Source: Ampelomyces quisqualis
Taxonomy: Eukaryota; Ascomycota; Dothideomycetes; Pleosporales; Phaeosphaeriaceae
Direction: 5' to 3'
NCBI GenBank assembly: GCA_018398575.1
Contig: JAGTXZ010000014.1
Location: forward strand, 2,170,001-2,234,000
Length of the DNA: 64,000 nt
A program made the position numbers and the translations under genes. Shown here in pieces: positions 55,498 through 64,000 of the stretch (positions are counted from its first letter, which is position 1; every line of letters begins with the position of its first letter). The notes beneath the pieces were generated by a model. It saw only the letters and a list, made by a program, of their open reading frames with translations. It was not told where the DNA came from and searched no databases.

Positions 55498-58400
55498 TTA
55501 CTTGTGCTCCTTACACCTTTCCAAGCTCTCCAGCACGACTCCTTGCATAACCTCTCTCGCCTTGTTGACCAGCATGTGCAAATCTTTGCGGAATTGTTGT
55601 CCCTCAGGCGTATCGTTTTCCTTGCGCCTCTTCTGCCCCGTGAATGCATTGTGAATATCCACAAAGACGCCTATGACACCCTTGTGCAGGTCATTGCGAA
55701 TCCCTTCAATGATTTCTTCGGCATCTTCTTGCGTGAATTCAATGATTGCACGCAGGGGGCCTTCTTCGCCGGGAATGTGCTGCTTGAGGTATTCGTGGCG
55801 TGCAAGCTTGAGTGTTTTCCCTGGAGCCAGTCAGCGAACATGCACCTAAAAATGCAGTGCTATTGAATTGCCTTTCTGAGCTTTGGCTTGGAGAGCACCA
55901 GTATAGATATCGAGCATGCCGTCGTAGAAGTAATCGTCCTTGTTGGTCCTTGTGGCCTTCCGCTTCATAGCGCTATTCGACGTGTGTTAGCATGTTCGAT
56001 AGCATTTACGTATGGGTACCCTACTTGAAGGATTCAAGGAGCTTCCTGGTCGCCTGCTCAACCTGGTGAGTGATGTTGGCTTGGTGAGCTTTGAGGCGAT
56101 TGCCGATGCAAAGTTTGTATGCATCGCCGGCCAACGCTTGAGGGTCACCTAGGGTATCGTAAGTATGTTTGAGCGACGTATTTTGTCACTGTGCACACCT
56201 TTGAGTGTGTGATTGAGGTCCCTGAAAACCGACTTGATGGCCTGCGCAGCCCTCGCTTGGAAGGCCGGACATGCCTCATCCAATACGACTCGAAATGCGC
56301 GTTCGATATTGTCGCGTACTGGAGATAGCAATCTCTCGTTCCAATTGAATTCAACTCTGGCAGCACCTTTTTTCTTCTGTGAATATGATCCTAGTCGAGT
56401 CAGCCTAGGTGATGTGCTACAAGTCCCAATCAGTGCGACTTGCCTTGCTTATTCACCAATGCCTTATGCGTCGCAGGGGCCTAAGCAAAGTCAGACCGGT
56501 AGCTTCTTCAATAGTCTAAACAGACTTACAAGATTCTTGTCCCAGTCTGCAAGACTAGCAGTCGCGCATCGATCGAATGTATCTTGAAGACCGTGATCGG
56601 AGAGTGCTTCACAAAGTGTTTTCACGAACGTCTCGTTACAATGGGCTGCTAGTGCGTCAATCTGGACCTCGAGATTCTGTAGATATTAGACATGTGTCAA
56701 AGACAGAAGCCAATTAGCATACCTCGATAGCTCGATCAACTATCTTGAGCACGTAATCGACTCTTGCTTCTGTACTCTTACTGCACGACATTTGAATTAG
56801 ATCCAGAAGCGCGGGGATAATGAACACAACGAAGTGGTCTAGAATGGCCGTCTTTCCTTGCGAAGGGACTCCGTAGAGGTAAGCGCATGCTGCCGGAACT
56901 TGAGTGCTCTCCAAAGACATACTCGGAGTCTTTTCTGGCACCTTTTGGTTGTAGCCTCGAAGATAGCGCATGAACATTCGATTGGACAAGCAGAAAACCT
57001 TCGCTCCGCCATCATCGCCAGTATCGTTTCGATAGTTTTGATCCAGCCCAAGAGCGATCTGTCTGTTACGACAGGCAACTCGAGCATCTCGGCATTGCTT
57101 TTCCAGGGGCGGAAAGAGCGACGGGATTTCTTTCTTACGTATCTTCAAGGCCTTGTTATCCTCCTTTAGTTGCTGTAGGGAGAGGGATGCTGTGTTGAGT
57201 CCAGTGTCTTCATCACTGTAGTGATTGATCTCACCGCGCTGAGCTCGCTTGATCTCCTTCTTGTTGTGCTCAACCTTTTCATCGATGGCTTCGATTTCTC
57301 CACGCAAAGCCCTAAGGCGCTCTTCGATTGGTAGTATTACCTCTTCTGCTTCGGTATCGAGCTGCAGATTTGAACCACCGTCATCGTTGAGTTCATCTGA
57401 CTTTGTAGAGAAAAGGATCACACTTCCATGGTATCGTCGATGATGCGCATCCAGATAATGTTGCCGATACGAGGCGTCGCTAAGAATTCTTTTGATCTCT
57501 CCAGTAACGATGGTGAACTCGCAAGTCTGTAAGTACGCATTCGCCATTTCGACGCGGTACATGTTGGCATCGTTAGCACCTGGCACATCGGCTATGCAGT
57601 TGCCTTGTTCCAAAATTGCGTTGCTCAAGTAGTACCGAATAATTTCGACAAACGGCCACGGGCTTGTTGTAAGCTGACGACCTTGGTATACGGCATTGTG
57701 TGCTTTTGATCGGAAAGGGCGAAGTTGCTCACGCATGTCAATGTGGGTATGAGATCCGAACTCGACCGAAGTTTCACCATCCTTGACAAATGTTCCGTGG
57801 ATCTCACGAGCCCATCCCAAGAGTTTATTGAAGATTGTAGTGTCCTTCGCAGATTTGTTCTTAGCCAGGTACTTCTCAATGGGGCCGGGAACCTTGCCAG
57901 CGAAAAGAGCGTCGAGACACTCCAAGGCCGCTGTCTTTCGTGCTCTGTCTTGATCGTCGATTTCGTCTTCGGGCTTCAGGTCGAGAGCGTACCAATGATC
58001 GAACCATTTCTTGGTAAGGTTCTCGCAGAGCTCTAGGCAAAAGAATTTCACATCGGCGGTTATTGGTTTCGTTCCTCTCGATGTCTTCTTCATGAACTCT
58101 GTGACGACGTTGGTGACGGCTCCACCGTTGTCGCCCTGTCCAAGCATCAGCATAGAGAACAAGCATAAAGCAATGCACTTACCTCTGGAGTGAGGTTGTC
58201 AACACCCAATAAGGAATTCAGCGTGGCAGACTTGCCAGTGCCGGTATCGCCTGTGATAGCGATGCGCACCACGGGCTCACCCGGAGGTTTCTTCGCCTTC
58301 CGGATTTCTTCCTCCAGTGATTCAATCTCATTGTCCTTGTAGCCACCATCTTTTGCAGCTTGTAGAAATGCGCCCACGATTTGCAGTACCTCCTTGGACA

Positions 58401-58862
58401 GTTCTTCAGTGGCTTGGAACCCGGGGTGATATATTGGCAGCTTCGGTCGCGGTTGCTTTGATGAATCATACGGAGCCACGATGTCGGCATCGTTATCTTC
58501 GTCGTCGCTATCGGAGTCGGAGTCCATTTCAGCGGCTACACATCATCAGTCACCATCTTAGCTTTCATGATTGAGAGCATTGTACCTTTTCGTTTGCTCG
58601 GAGTAACAGTAGGAGTTGTCGAGACGTCTGGCTTCAAATCCCAAAAGGCAAACTGGCGTCTTAGATCATCTTCGAGTGCTTGTAGCTTCTGGATGAATGT
58701 GTTGATGTCGACAGGCGTCTTTTCTACAGCTGAAGTTGACGAGCTAGGAAGAATAGTGGTTGCTGCCGCCTCAGGTGCAGGCTCACGCGCCACTGTTGAC
58801 GATCTAGGTGGCGAGTGATACGGGGGCGGCGGTGAAGGCTCCGACTCTCGAGACTCAGCCAT
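55498..58862 (-). CDS. large dynamin/SLIP-GC-like GTPase
   Basis: Nine exons: 58862-58586, 58535-58183, 58135-56723, 56676-56530, 56480-56444, 56390-56199, 56148-56025, 55972-55872 and 55820-55498. All phases agree and give 988 residues. GTPase motifs: P-loop GDTGTGKSATLNSLLG near the end of exon 2, a DxxG-type IADVPGAND and a TKSD (FSTKSDELND) in exon 3. Long coiled-coil segments follow (EAIDEKVEHNKKEIKRAQRG), and a helical C-terminal half ends LERCKEHK. The N-terminus is disordered, with an acidic run (SDSDSDDEDND) before the G domain. Resembles nuclear GTPase SLIP-GC and dynamin-like proteins; no membrane span. Introns 5 and 8 appear to use GC donors (GCAAGT and GCAATT), the others GT. The start MAESRESEPS is chosen over upstream in-frame ATGs by plausibility. 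Cellular role not known. Confidence 0.8.
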
Positions 58863-59555
58863 GGAGGGCTTCAACAAGGAGTGCATTAATGAGATGCTGG
58901 CAACGTGACCGTGAGGGTGTATGCAGGAGAGGGTAAAGTGTGTCAAGAAAGAAGGAGGCCCACCTGAATGGGAAGATACCTTATATACCCTTCCCAAGCC
59001 TACGAGCCGTGTCTTCAGGTGAGTCCAAAAGCTGTCCTCAACCAGGTGTTAGTATCCCAGGTATGTATCCCAGGTAAAAGAAGCCCACCTACCCCTTACT
59101 CATCGCGCATATCCGCAGCACAGCTCTCCACGCATATGGGAGTAGTCAGAGATATTGATCGGATCTTCCGTCATGACCGCCAGGCCTATACTTCGTCAGT
59201 CAAGCCTCCAAAAGTCCAGCACGACGCATACCATCGCATTGAAAGCAATCGCGCGATCAACATGCACCTCGCTGTGCTATCCACCCCACGCCTGCCGTCT
59301 CTCACTCACTGCCCCAGTCGCGCGGGGGGGGACGTCAGCAGAAGTGCGTAGGAAGCCGCCAAGCCAAGGCGACGCAAAGGACGTTAAAGCACGGGGAAGA
59401 ACGTTTGGGCAGGAACGAAGACGCGAGAGTAAGAAGAGTGCATGGCTCTATTGATGATGTGTATAGTTGAATCCAACGGTCGATGAGTCGATACAAATGC
59501 CTGGGATGCACAACCCAACGCCGTGTGAATGCTTAGACGCAACAACATGACCGCC
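58863..59555. other. GTPase promoter and esterase 3' flank
   Basis: No gene supported. Contains the promoter and leader of the GTPase gene on its left and the 3' flank of the carboxylesterase gene on its right. Confidence 0.4.
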
Positions 59556-61421
59556 TCAGTTGATTTCCGACGCTTTGGCTCCGCTCATCTGCAACCTTCC
59601 CATCAGCTCTTTGACCACGTTACATGATTTCTCCCGCTCCTGATCTACATCCGCCATCCACATTCTCATTTTCCCCAGCATACTCTGACTATCCCCCCTC
59701 TTTCCCCCCTCTTTGATATTCGTGAAGAACAATCTCCGCTTCCTGCTATCCAGCTTCTCCCACTTGGGGGTGCCGTGGCTTCTTTCCACGTTTGGGTCGA
59801 GGTACTTGGCAAACGAGATGAAGTAGTCGCTGATTTCGTTCTTGCGGCGAACCATGACCTGCCCGACAGTGCCGGCGTGTTTGGTGCCGTACCCGTTCTC
59901 GAGATCTTCGCCCCACATGACGTCCCATTGGTATTGCCAGGTGGGAACGGATGGTGGGTTGTTGCTGGACATGGCGTTGGAGACGAGGTAGGTTGGGCAT
60001 ATGTAGCGGATGGCGCCTTGCGCTTTGGCAACGGCGTCCCAGTAGCGGCCGCTATCGCGCCAGTGGCGCTCGTTGGGGAATGTCTTCACGAGGAGTGTGA
60101 GGTCGGCGTCGGTCAGGAGCGGGTAGTGGTCTTTGAGGTAAGTTTTGAACTCTTCCTCAGTATCCGTGTCTTTCTTGACTTGGTCAGTGCCCTCATTGGT
60201 GGTGAAGCCAATGATAGTGGGCACTTTGGCATACCGATCGTTCATGATGGCTGCTGGTGCAGGTTCTGTCCACATCCCTCCCTTGGGCTCAGTGGTGGGA
60301 GCCCACATCCATCGCGGTGGTGTGTTGCGGTCGGGGAAGCTCATAGGGTAATTCTCGTAATAGAGGTCTCCTGCACTGGATTGGCGTACGCAGTCGATCG
60401 TCGTGCAATTCAGGCCAGAAGCGACCTCGTTGTAAAACTTCTCCGCTTGCACAGGCGTGAAGAATGTGGGGCTCGCAGGACTTTGTGCAATCGCTCCGTG
60501 GAACAAAGGCTTGTTTCCTGTCCCTGGGACTGGCACGCGATGGTCTCCCTCATTGGCGGTGATCTGCAACAGCACCGAGGATGCACCTGCACTGGTTCCC
60601 ATTGTGACAACATGATCCGGGTTGCCGCCAAAATATCTGATGTATTTCTGCACCCACACCAGTGAAGCCCTCTGATCTCTCAGCGCATTGTTGTAGTCGC
60701 CATTTTTTGCAATCTCTTCTCCAGACAGGAAGCCATAGATACCGTTGCGGTAGTACATCGTAACGACGACGATACCTTTATCCAATTTCCCATTCACACC
60801 CCGCTCTCTCCGACTCTTCTCGACCATTTCTCCCCCATTACTCCGGCCCGGAAGATGGAAACCACCACCAGGAATATTCACCAGCACCGGCAGATCATCA
60901 CCAGGCTCAGCATCGAATGGCACAAAGACATTCAGGCTCAAGCAGTCTTCGGTTATTCTTGTGTCAAGCCCAAGCACGTCCTCTCCAGCAACGTCGTTTC
61001 TGTTCCTTTGGGTCGGGTCGATCTTCTGTATCCGTGGGCACATGCCCAAATAGCCCTTGTGTTCCAATGGCTCCTGGCCCCGCCCTATGCCATATGTTCG
61101 GTTCACCGGCTGCGGGCCTCTGAATCTGTTCTGTCCTCCCGCACTGGCCGCATAAGGTATGTTCCAGTATGACCGTACTTTATCTGTGATATTGGGCTTG
61201 ATAGCCAGATAGTCTAAAGTGACAATGTTGGGGTCCAAGGGGTTCTTGGGCGGTGCGGAGAAGAACGGCGGGGGTTTCGCATTCAGCGGCGGTATCCAAT
61301 TGGTGCTGGGACGTAGTTCGGGCGAGTAGAGGAAAGCGAACGTGAAGGAGAGTATTACACAAGCTGCGAGCCCAAATATGACCCGCCTGTCGAATATGAG
61401 GCTCGAATGAAGGGCGCGCAT
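59556..61421 (-). CDS. carboxylesterase/cholinesterase-family protein with N-terminal membrane anchor
   Basis: One exon, 621 residues from MRALHSSLIFDRR. A longer in-frame start at 61598 would add 59 residues ahead of the anchor; the later ATG places a single hydrophobic helix (VIFGLAACVILSFTFAFLY) directly after a short basic head, typical of a type II anchor, so I prefer it. The rest is a type-B carboxylesterase alpha/beta hydrolase: RFRGPQPV, EDCLSLNVFVP (cysteine loop), the oxyanion segment NIPGGGFHLPG, and the nucleophile GTSAGASS with Ser near residue 277. An acid candidate lies in GFTTNEGTD and the His in YGTKHAGTVGQV. Substrate unknown; expected in the secretory pathway or cell surface. 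Confidence 0.85.
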   Translation of the reverse strand: MRALHSSLIFDRRVIFGLAACVILSFTFAFLYSPELRPSTNWIPPLNAKPPPFFSAPPKNPLDPNIVTLDYLAIKPNITDKVRSYWNIPYAASAGGQNRFRGPQPVNRTYGIGRGQEPLEHKGYLGMCPRIQKIDPTQRNRNDVAGEDVLGLDTRITEDCLSLNVFVPFDAEPGDDLPVLVNIPGGGFHLPGRSNGGEMVEKSRRERGVNGKLDKGIVVVTMYYRNGIYGFLSGEEIAKNGDYNNALRDQRASLVWVQKYIRYFGGNPDHVVTMGTSAGASSVLLQITANEGDHRVPVPGTGNKPLFHGAIAQSPASPTFFTPVQAEKFYNEVASGLNCTTIDCVRQSSAGDLYYENYPMSFPDRNTPPRWMWAPTTEPKGGMWTEPAPAAIMNDRYAKVPTIIGFTTNEGTDQVKKDTDTEEEFKTYLKDHYPLLTDADLTLLVKTFPNERHWRDSGRYWDAVAKAQGAIRYICPTYLVSNAMSSNNPPSVPTWQYQWDVMWGEDLENGYGTKHAGTVGQVMVRRKNEISDYFISFAKYLDPNVERSHGTPKWEKLDSRKRRLFFTNIKEGGKRGDSQSMLGKMRMWMADVDQEREKSCNVVKELMGRLQMSGAKASEIN

Positions 61422-62158
61422 GCTGGCAGTTGAAACGCTTGTTGCAAACCTGGAGAAGTGCGCATCGGCGCGAACGAAAATTTGCGCCTTTTTCGCTGTT
61501 GAAGGAGTGTGCAGCAGGAGTGACCGCAGCGCCGATGGACATTCACCCAAATTCCAGTATCGTCCCATATTAAGGAGAGAGATTGCCGTCCGCCCCACCC
61601 ATCTTGTTCCGAGTCGCAGTTACATGTCGTCCCTGCACACGATGCGCAAAGTGACGAATGAGGCTAACAGCAGCGGGAGTCGGCACATCCTGCCTTGGCG
61701 ATGACGCGTCCCCATGATTGGGGAATATGCACCGGACAAAACATGCATCATGAGGTGTGCGGGAAAAGCAACGCACCATGGATATGGTGGTGGTTGTCAG
61801 AGGCAGTGTGTGCACCGAGGATCTGGTGTGTGCCATCGCGCGGAACGGCAGCCCTTGGCTCGGGGCCTCGAACAGATCCCTGGCGTTACTTACAAACGTC
61901 CCCGAGAATCATCACCGGAGCGACTTCGCCAACAACGAGGATGTCCAAAACTGTTCCACATAATGCTGCGCAAGAATCTTCAAGGTCAGAATCAATCATA
62001 TTTTGTCCGAGTTCCAGCCCGCTTTCGTCATGTATGCAACTAGTCGCTAAAACACCAACAATGCATCGCTTCCCCGCCATACAGACCAAGTCCCAAGAGT
62101 GCCTCAAGGCACAAAAATAGTAATACTACTTCTTCATCTGTGTCCGTCTCAAGCGAGG
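61422..62158. other. spacer between esterase start and right-edge gene
   Basis: No gene supported. Contains the esterase promoter and the 3' flank of the right-edge gene. Confidence 0.4.
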
Positions 62159-64000
62159 TTAGATTCGACCGCCTTCAACAATCTCACGCCCAACCAACTC
62201 AAGCTCGCCGCTCTCGGCCGTGCGTCTGCGTTCGAGGATCCATCTGCTCTCACCTACTTCGTCGTGGTCACGTACATACGTGACGCTGTCAGCCGCGCTG
62301 CCCTTCCTCGAGTGCCCGGCTCGCCATCCACTTCCACTCGGCGTGATTGGCGACGAAGTCGAGATGGGGGACACCAAGCCCATAGAATGTCGGCGTGGTT
62401 CTGTCGAGGTAGACACTGTTGTCGATGGAGACGAGAGGGAGGTATCGATGGACGGAGGCGCTGTTGGCTGCTGTCGTGGCATGAATGCTGATGCATTCGG
62501 CCCACTGCATGTTGACATGGAATGAGATATGTCCATTGGCGAGTTTAGAGGATGTCTATCAGGCGACATTGGAAGAGCGATTTGAGAAGGTGATTGCATG
62601 CTATGCAGAGCATGCAACTGTACTGTTGACGGCAGCGGCGGGATATCCCCAGCAGCCTGACATCGGGGACTTGAAAGCAACTTGTAGTCACTTGCCAGAA
62701 GGGTAGGACTTTCTGGTCTTCCGACACCTGCATCGTCTCCACTGTCGCTCGCGTCCCCATCAGTAGCATTGACGGCAGCCATGAGCTCCTCATCGTCTCC
62801 GTTGCCCTCATAACCGTCATCGATGTTTGCCGACTCGTCGCTTTCGAGCTCGCTATCGGTTTGTTCGACCATACGACTTCCCGCCGCACTCGAGATCCGA
62901 GGCACAAATTGCATGCCCATCGGGGAAGAGTTGCGAGGGCTGTTCGCTGTGCTGCCCGGAAGACTAGGCGCACTACCCCCAAATGCACCTTTTCGCAGCC
63001 TCATCAGATTACTGAGACTCATGTCTTCCTCCTCAGGCCACTCATAGGGGCTCATACGAGCAAGTTGTGCCAAGCCTGGACTTGACACTGGCTGTTGTCC
63101 ATCACGAAAGTGGTTCAGGCTAATGAAAGAGTTTCGTGTACTGTATTCGCTTCGTTCCGTGATAGGTGTGAGATTCGGCTCACGGATGGCATTGCGTCCG
63201 CTGACGGTGCGACCCAGCCCAGAAGGACCAAAGAAACCACCCCAAGCATTTGGCGAGTCACCCACTGCTGAAGCGTAGAACCCGAATTCTTGTCCATAGA
63301 AACCTTCGTCATCGAATGCTAGTGCCTCGGCGTTTGCTGCTGCAATCATCGGGTCGTCGTCCAGGTTGCTTTCATACTCACTGTATTCGTAGTCGTCCAC
63401 AAAGGCAGAGCTCATCCCGAAGACATCATCATCTTGTGAATAGCTGTCGGTATCTAAGCTAAAGCGACCATCGTCTGGAATAAGACTTGGATGCGAGTCG
63501 CTCAATGTTGAGAGATTCTCAGCATCGAGGCTTGACTGAGCGACATCTTGAGCGGTATCAATACTGGCTTTACGCGAAAATCTTCCGGCAGCTTCGGCAC
63601 GTGTAGCTGCGTCGGCTAGTGCGCTGTGATAGGCGTTCATAGTATTGTACTCCGGCACGTTTCGCTGTTGGGCAACAGACGTCTTGTGGGTAAGCGAGGG
63701 CTCGGACACGTTCATATGTCTGGTCACGGTATCGTCGTCCGCCTCATACCCAGCCTCAGTCCCTGTGACAGGGTGGGAGGAGAGCGCATTTGGGACTGCT
63801 TCGATCGTGGGCGGCCTCACCTTTCGGTCATAAAGTGGACCGTCTGGATCATCAAACATGTTTTCGTCGAAGCCCGTTGCGTCGTGCTCGTCGTGCTCCC
63901 CTATCAACCCGTCGTCGAAGTACATGTCATCACCAAGGTCGAGCTTGGCAGGGCTGACTAGCGCAGCAAGCGTTGATTTCTCGGGCTGTGAATGTAACAA
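62159..64000 (-). CDS. 5'-truncated Ser/Asp-rich fungal protein
   Basis: The frame is open through the right edge and ends at 62159; 613 residues are visible and the start lies outside the window. The visible part is acidic and Ser-rich, probably disordered, with patches such as DDDVFGMSSAFVDDYEYSEY, SPNAWGGFFGPSGLGRTVSG and SPYEWPEEEDMSLSNLMRLR. It ends in a well-ordered tail with GSGWRAGHSRKGSAADSVTY, ERRRTAESGELELVGREIVE and GGRI. The C-terminal block looks conserved and RRTAESGE and RKGS look like basophilic kinase sites. I do not recognise a named family. Confidence 0.75.
   Translation of the reverse strand: MLHSQPEKSTLAALVSPAKLDLGDDMYFDDGLIGEHDEHDATGFDENMFDDPDGPLYDRKVRPPTIEAVPNALSSHPVTGTEAGYEADDDTVTRHMNVSEPSLTHKTSVAQQRNVPEYNTMNAYHSALADAATRAEAAGRFSRKASIDTAQDVAQSSLDAENLSTLSDSHPSLIPDDGRFSLDTDSYSQDDDVFGMSSAFVDDYEYSEYESNLDDDPMIAAANAEALAFDDEGFYGQEFGFYASAVGDSPNAWGGFFGPSGLGRTVSGRNAIREPNLTPITERSEYSTRNSFISLNHFRDGQQPVSSPGLAQLARMSPYEWPEEEDMSLSNLMRLRKGAFGGSAPSLPGSTANSPRNSSPMGMQFVPRISSAAGSRMVEQTDSELESDESANIDDGYEGNGDDEELMAAVNATDGDASDSGDDAGVGRPESPTLLASDYKLLSSPRCQAAGDIPPLPSTVQLHALHSMQSPSQIALPMSPDRHPLNSPMDISHSMSTCSGPNASAFMPRQQPTAPPSIDTSLSSPSTTVSTSTEPRRHSMGLVSPISTSSPITPSGSGWRAGHSRKGSAADSVTYVRDHDEVGESRWILERRRTAESGELELVGREIVEGGRI

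Noticed and set aside
59775..60665. 296-residue plus-strand frame across the esterase
   Set aside because: Antisense shadow; the minus-strand frame has the full carboxylesterase motif set.

Overview
The window is a chromosomal segment of a filamentous ascomycete (Pezizomycotina). A Dothideomycete, probably Pleosporales-like, is my inference. Support: introns of about 47-98 bases with GT..AG ends and CTAAC/CTGAC branch points, fungal versions of PAB1, TFB1, KGD1, FBP1 and mitochondrial RRF1, short intergenic distances on the left, and several copies of the fungal DUF3176 membrane-protein family. No rRNA, convincing tRNA, CRISPR array or bacterial-type operon was seen.

Left part (1-31977) is mostly housekeeping. 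It holds a 5'-truncated disordered/coiled protein, poly(A)-binding protein PAB1 with an A-rich 5' leader, a frame-broken relic gene, a DUF1992 mitochondrial protein, a long Ser-rich protein interrupted by one in-frame TAG, a small four-exon gene that simple ORF calling misses (17856-18519), then TFIIH subunit TFB1 divergent from 2-oxoglutarate dehydrogenase KGD1, followed by FBP1, RRF1 and a multi-span membrane protein. Gene-poor stretches at 9.0-9.5, 11.4-12.6, 15.1-17.8 and 29.2-30.7 kb carry short palindromes and no clear genes.

Middle part (32.6-51.3 kb) is the remarkable one. Four intact DUF3176 genes (A, B, C, G), one decayed copy (D) and two N-terminal relics (E, F) all lie on the minus strand. 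Between them on the plus strand are three small secreted-protein genes. In each, exon 1 encodes a signal peptide and ends at a phase-0 intron. Two (43415-43774 and 44929-45434) share a peptide bounded by Lys-Arg sites. The third (47883-48499) has a 20-residue (60-base) tandem repeat carrying Arg-Arg sites. Each secreted gene points at a DUF3176 gene or relic just downstream in the opposite direction. I read this as a recurring module: a Kex2-type processed peptide precursor convergent with a DUF3176 membrane protein with a large ectodomain. Several copies are decaying with RIP-like CAA-to-TAA changes, and a 0.6 kb MITE-like element sits in the array.

Right part (51.3-64 kb) holds a gene-poor stretch, a nine-exon dynamin/SLIP-GC-like large GTPase with two apparent GC-AG introns, a membrane-anchored carboxylesterase-family protein, and a 5'-truncated Ser/Asp-rich protein running off the right edge. 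Splice sites were assigned by eye from frame continuity, splice consensus and protein family continuity.
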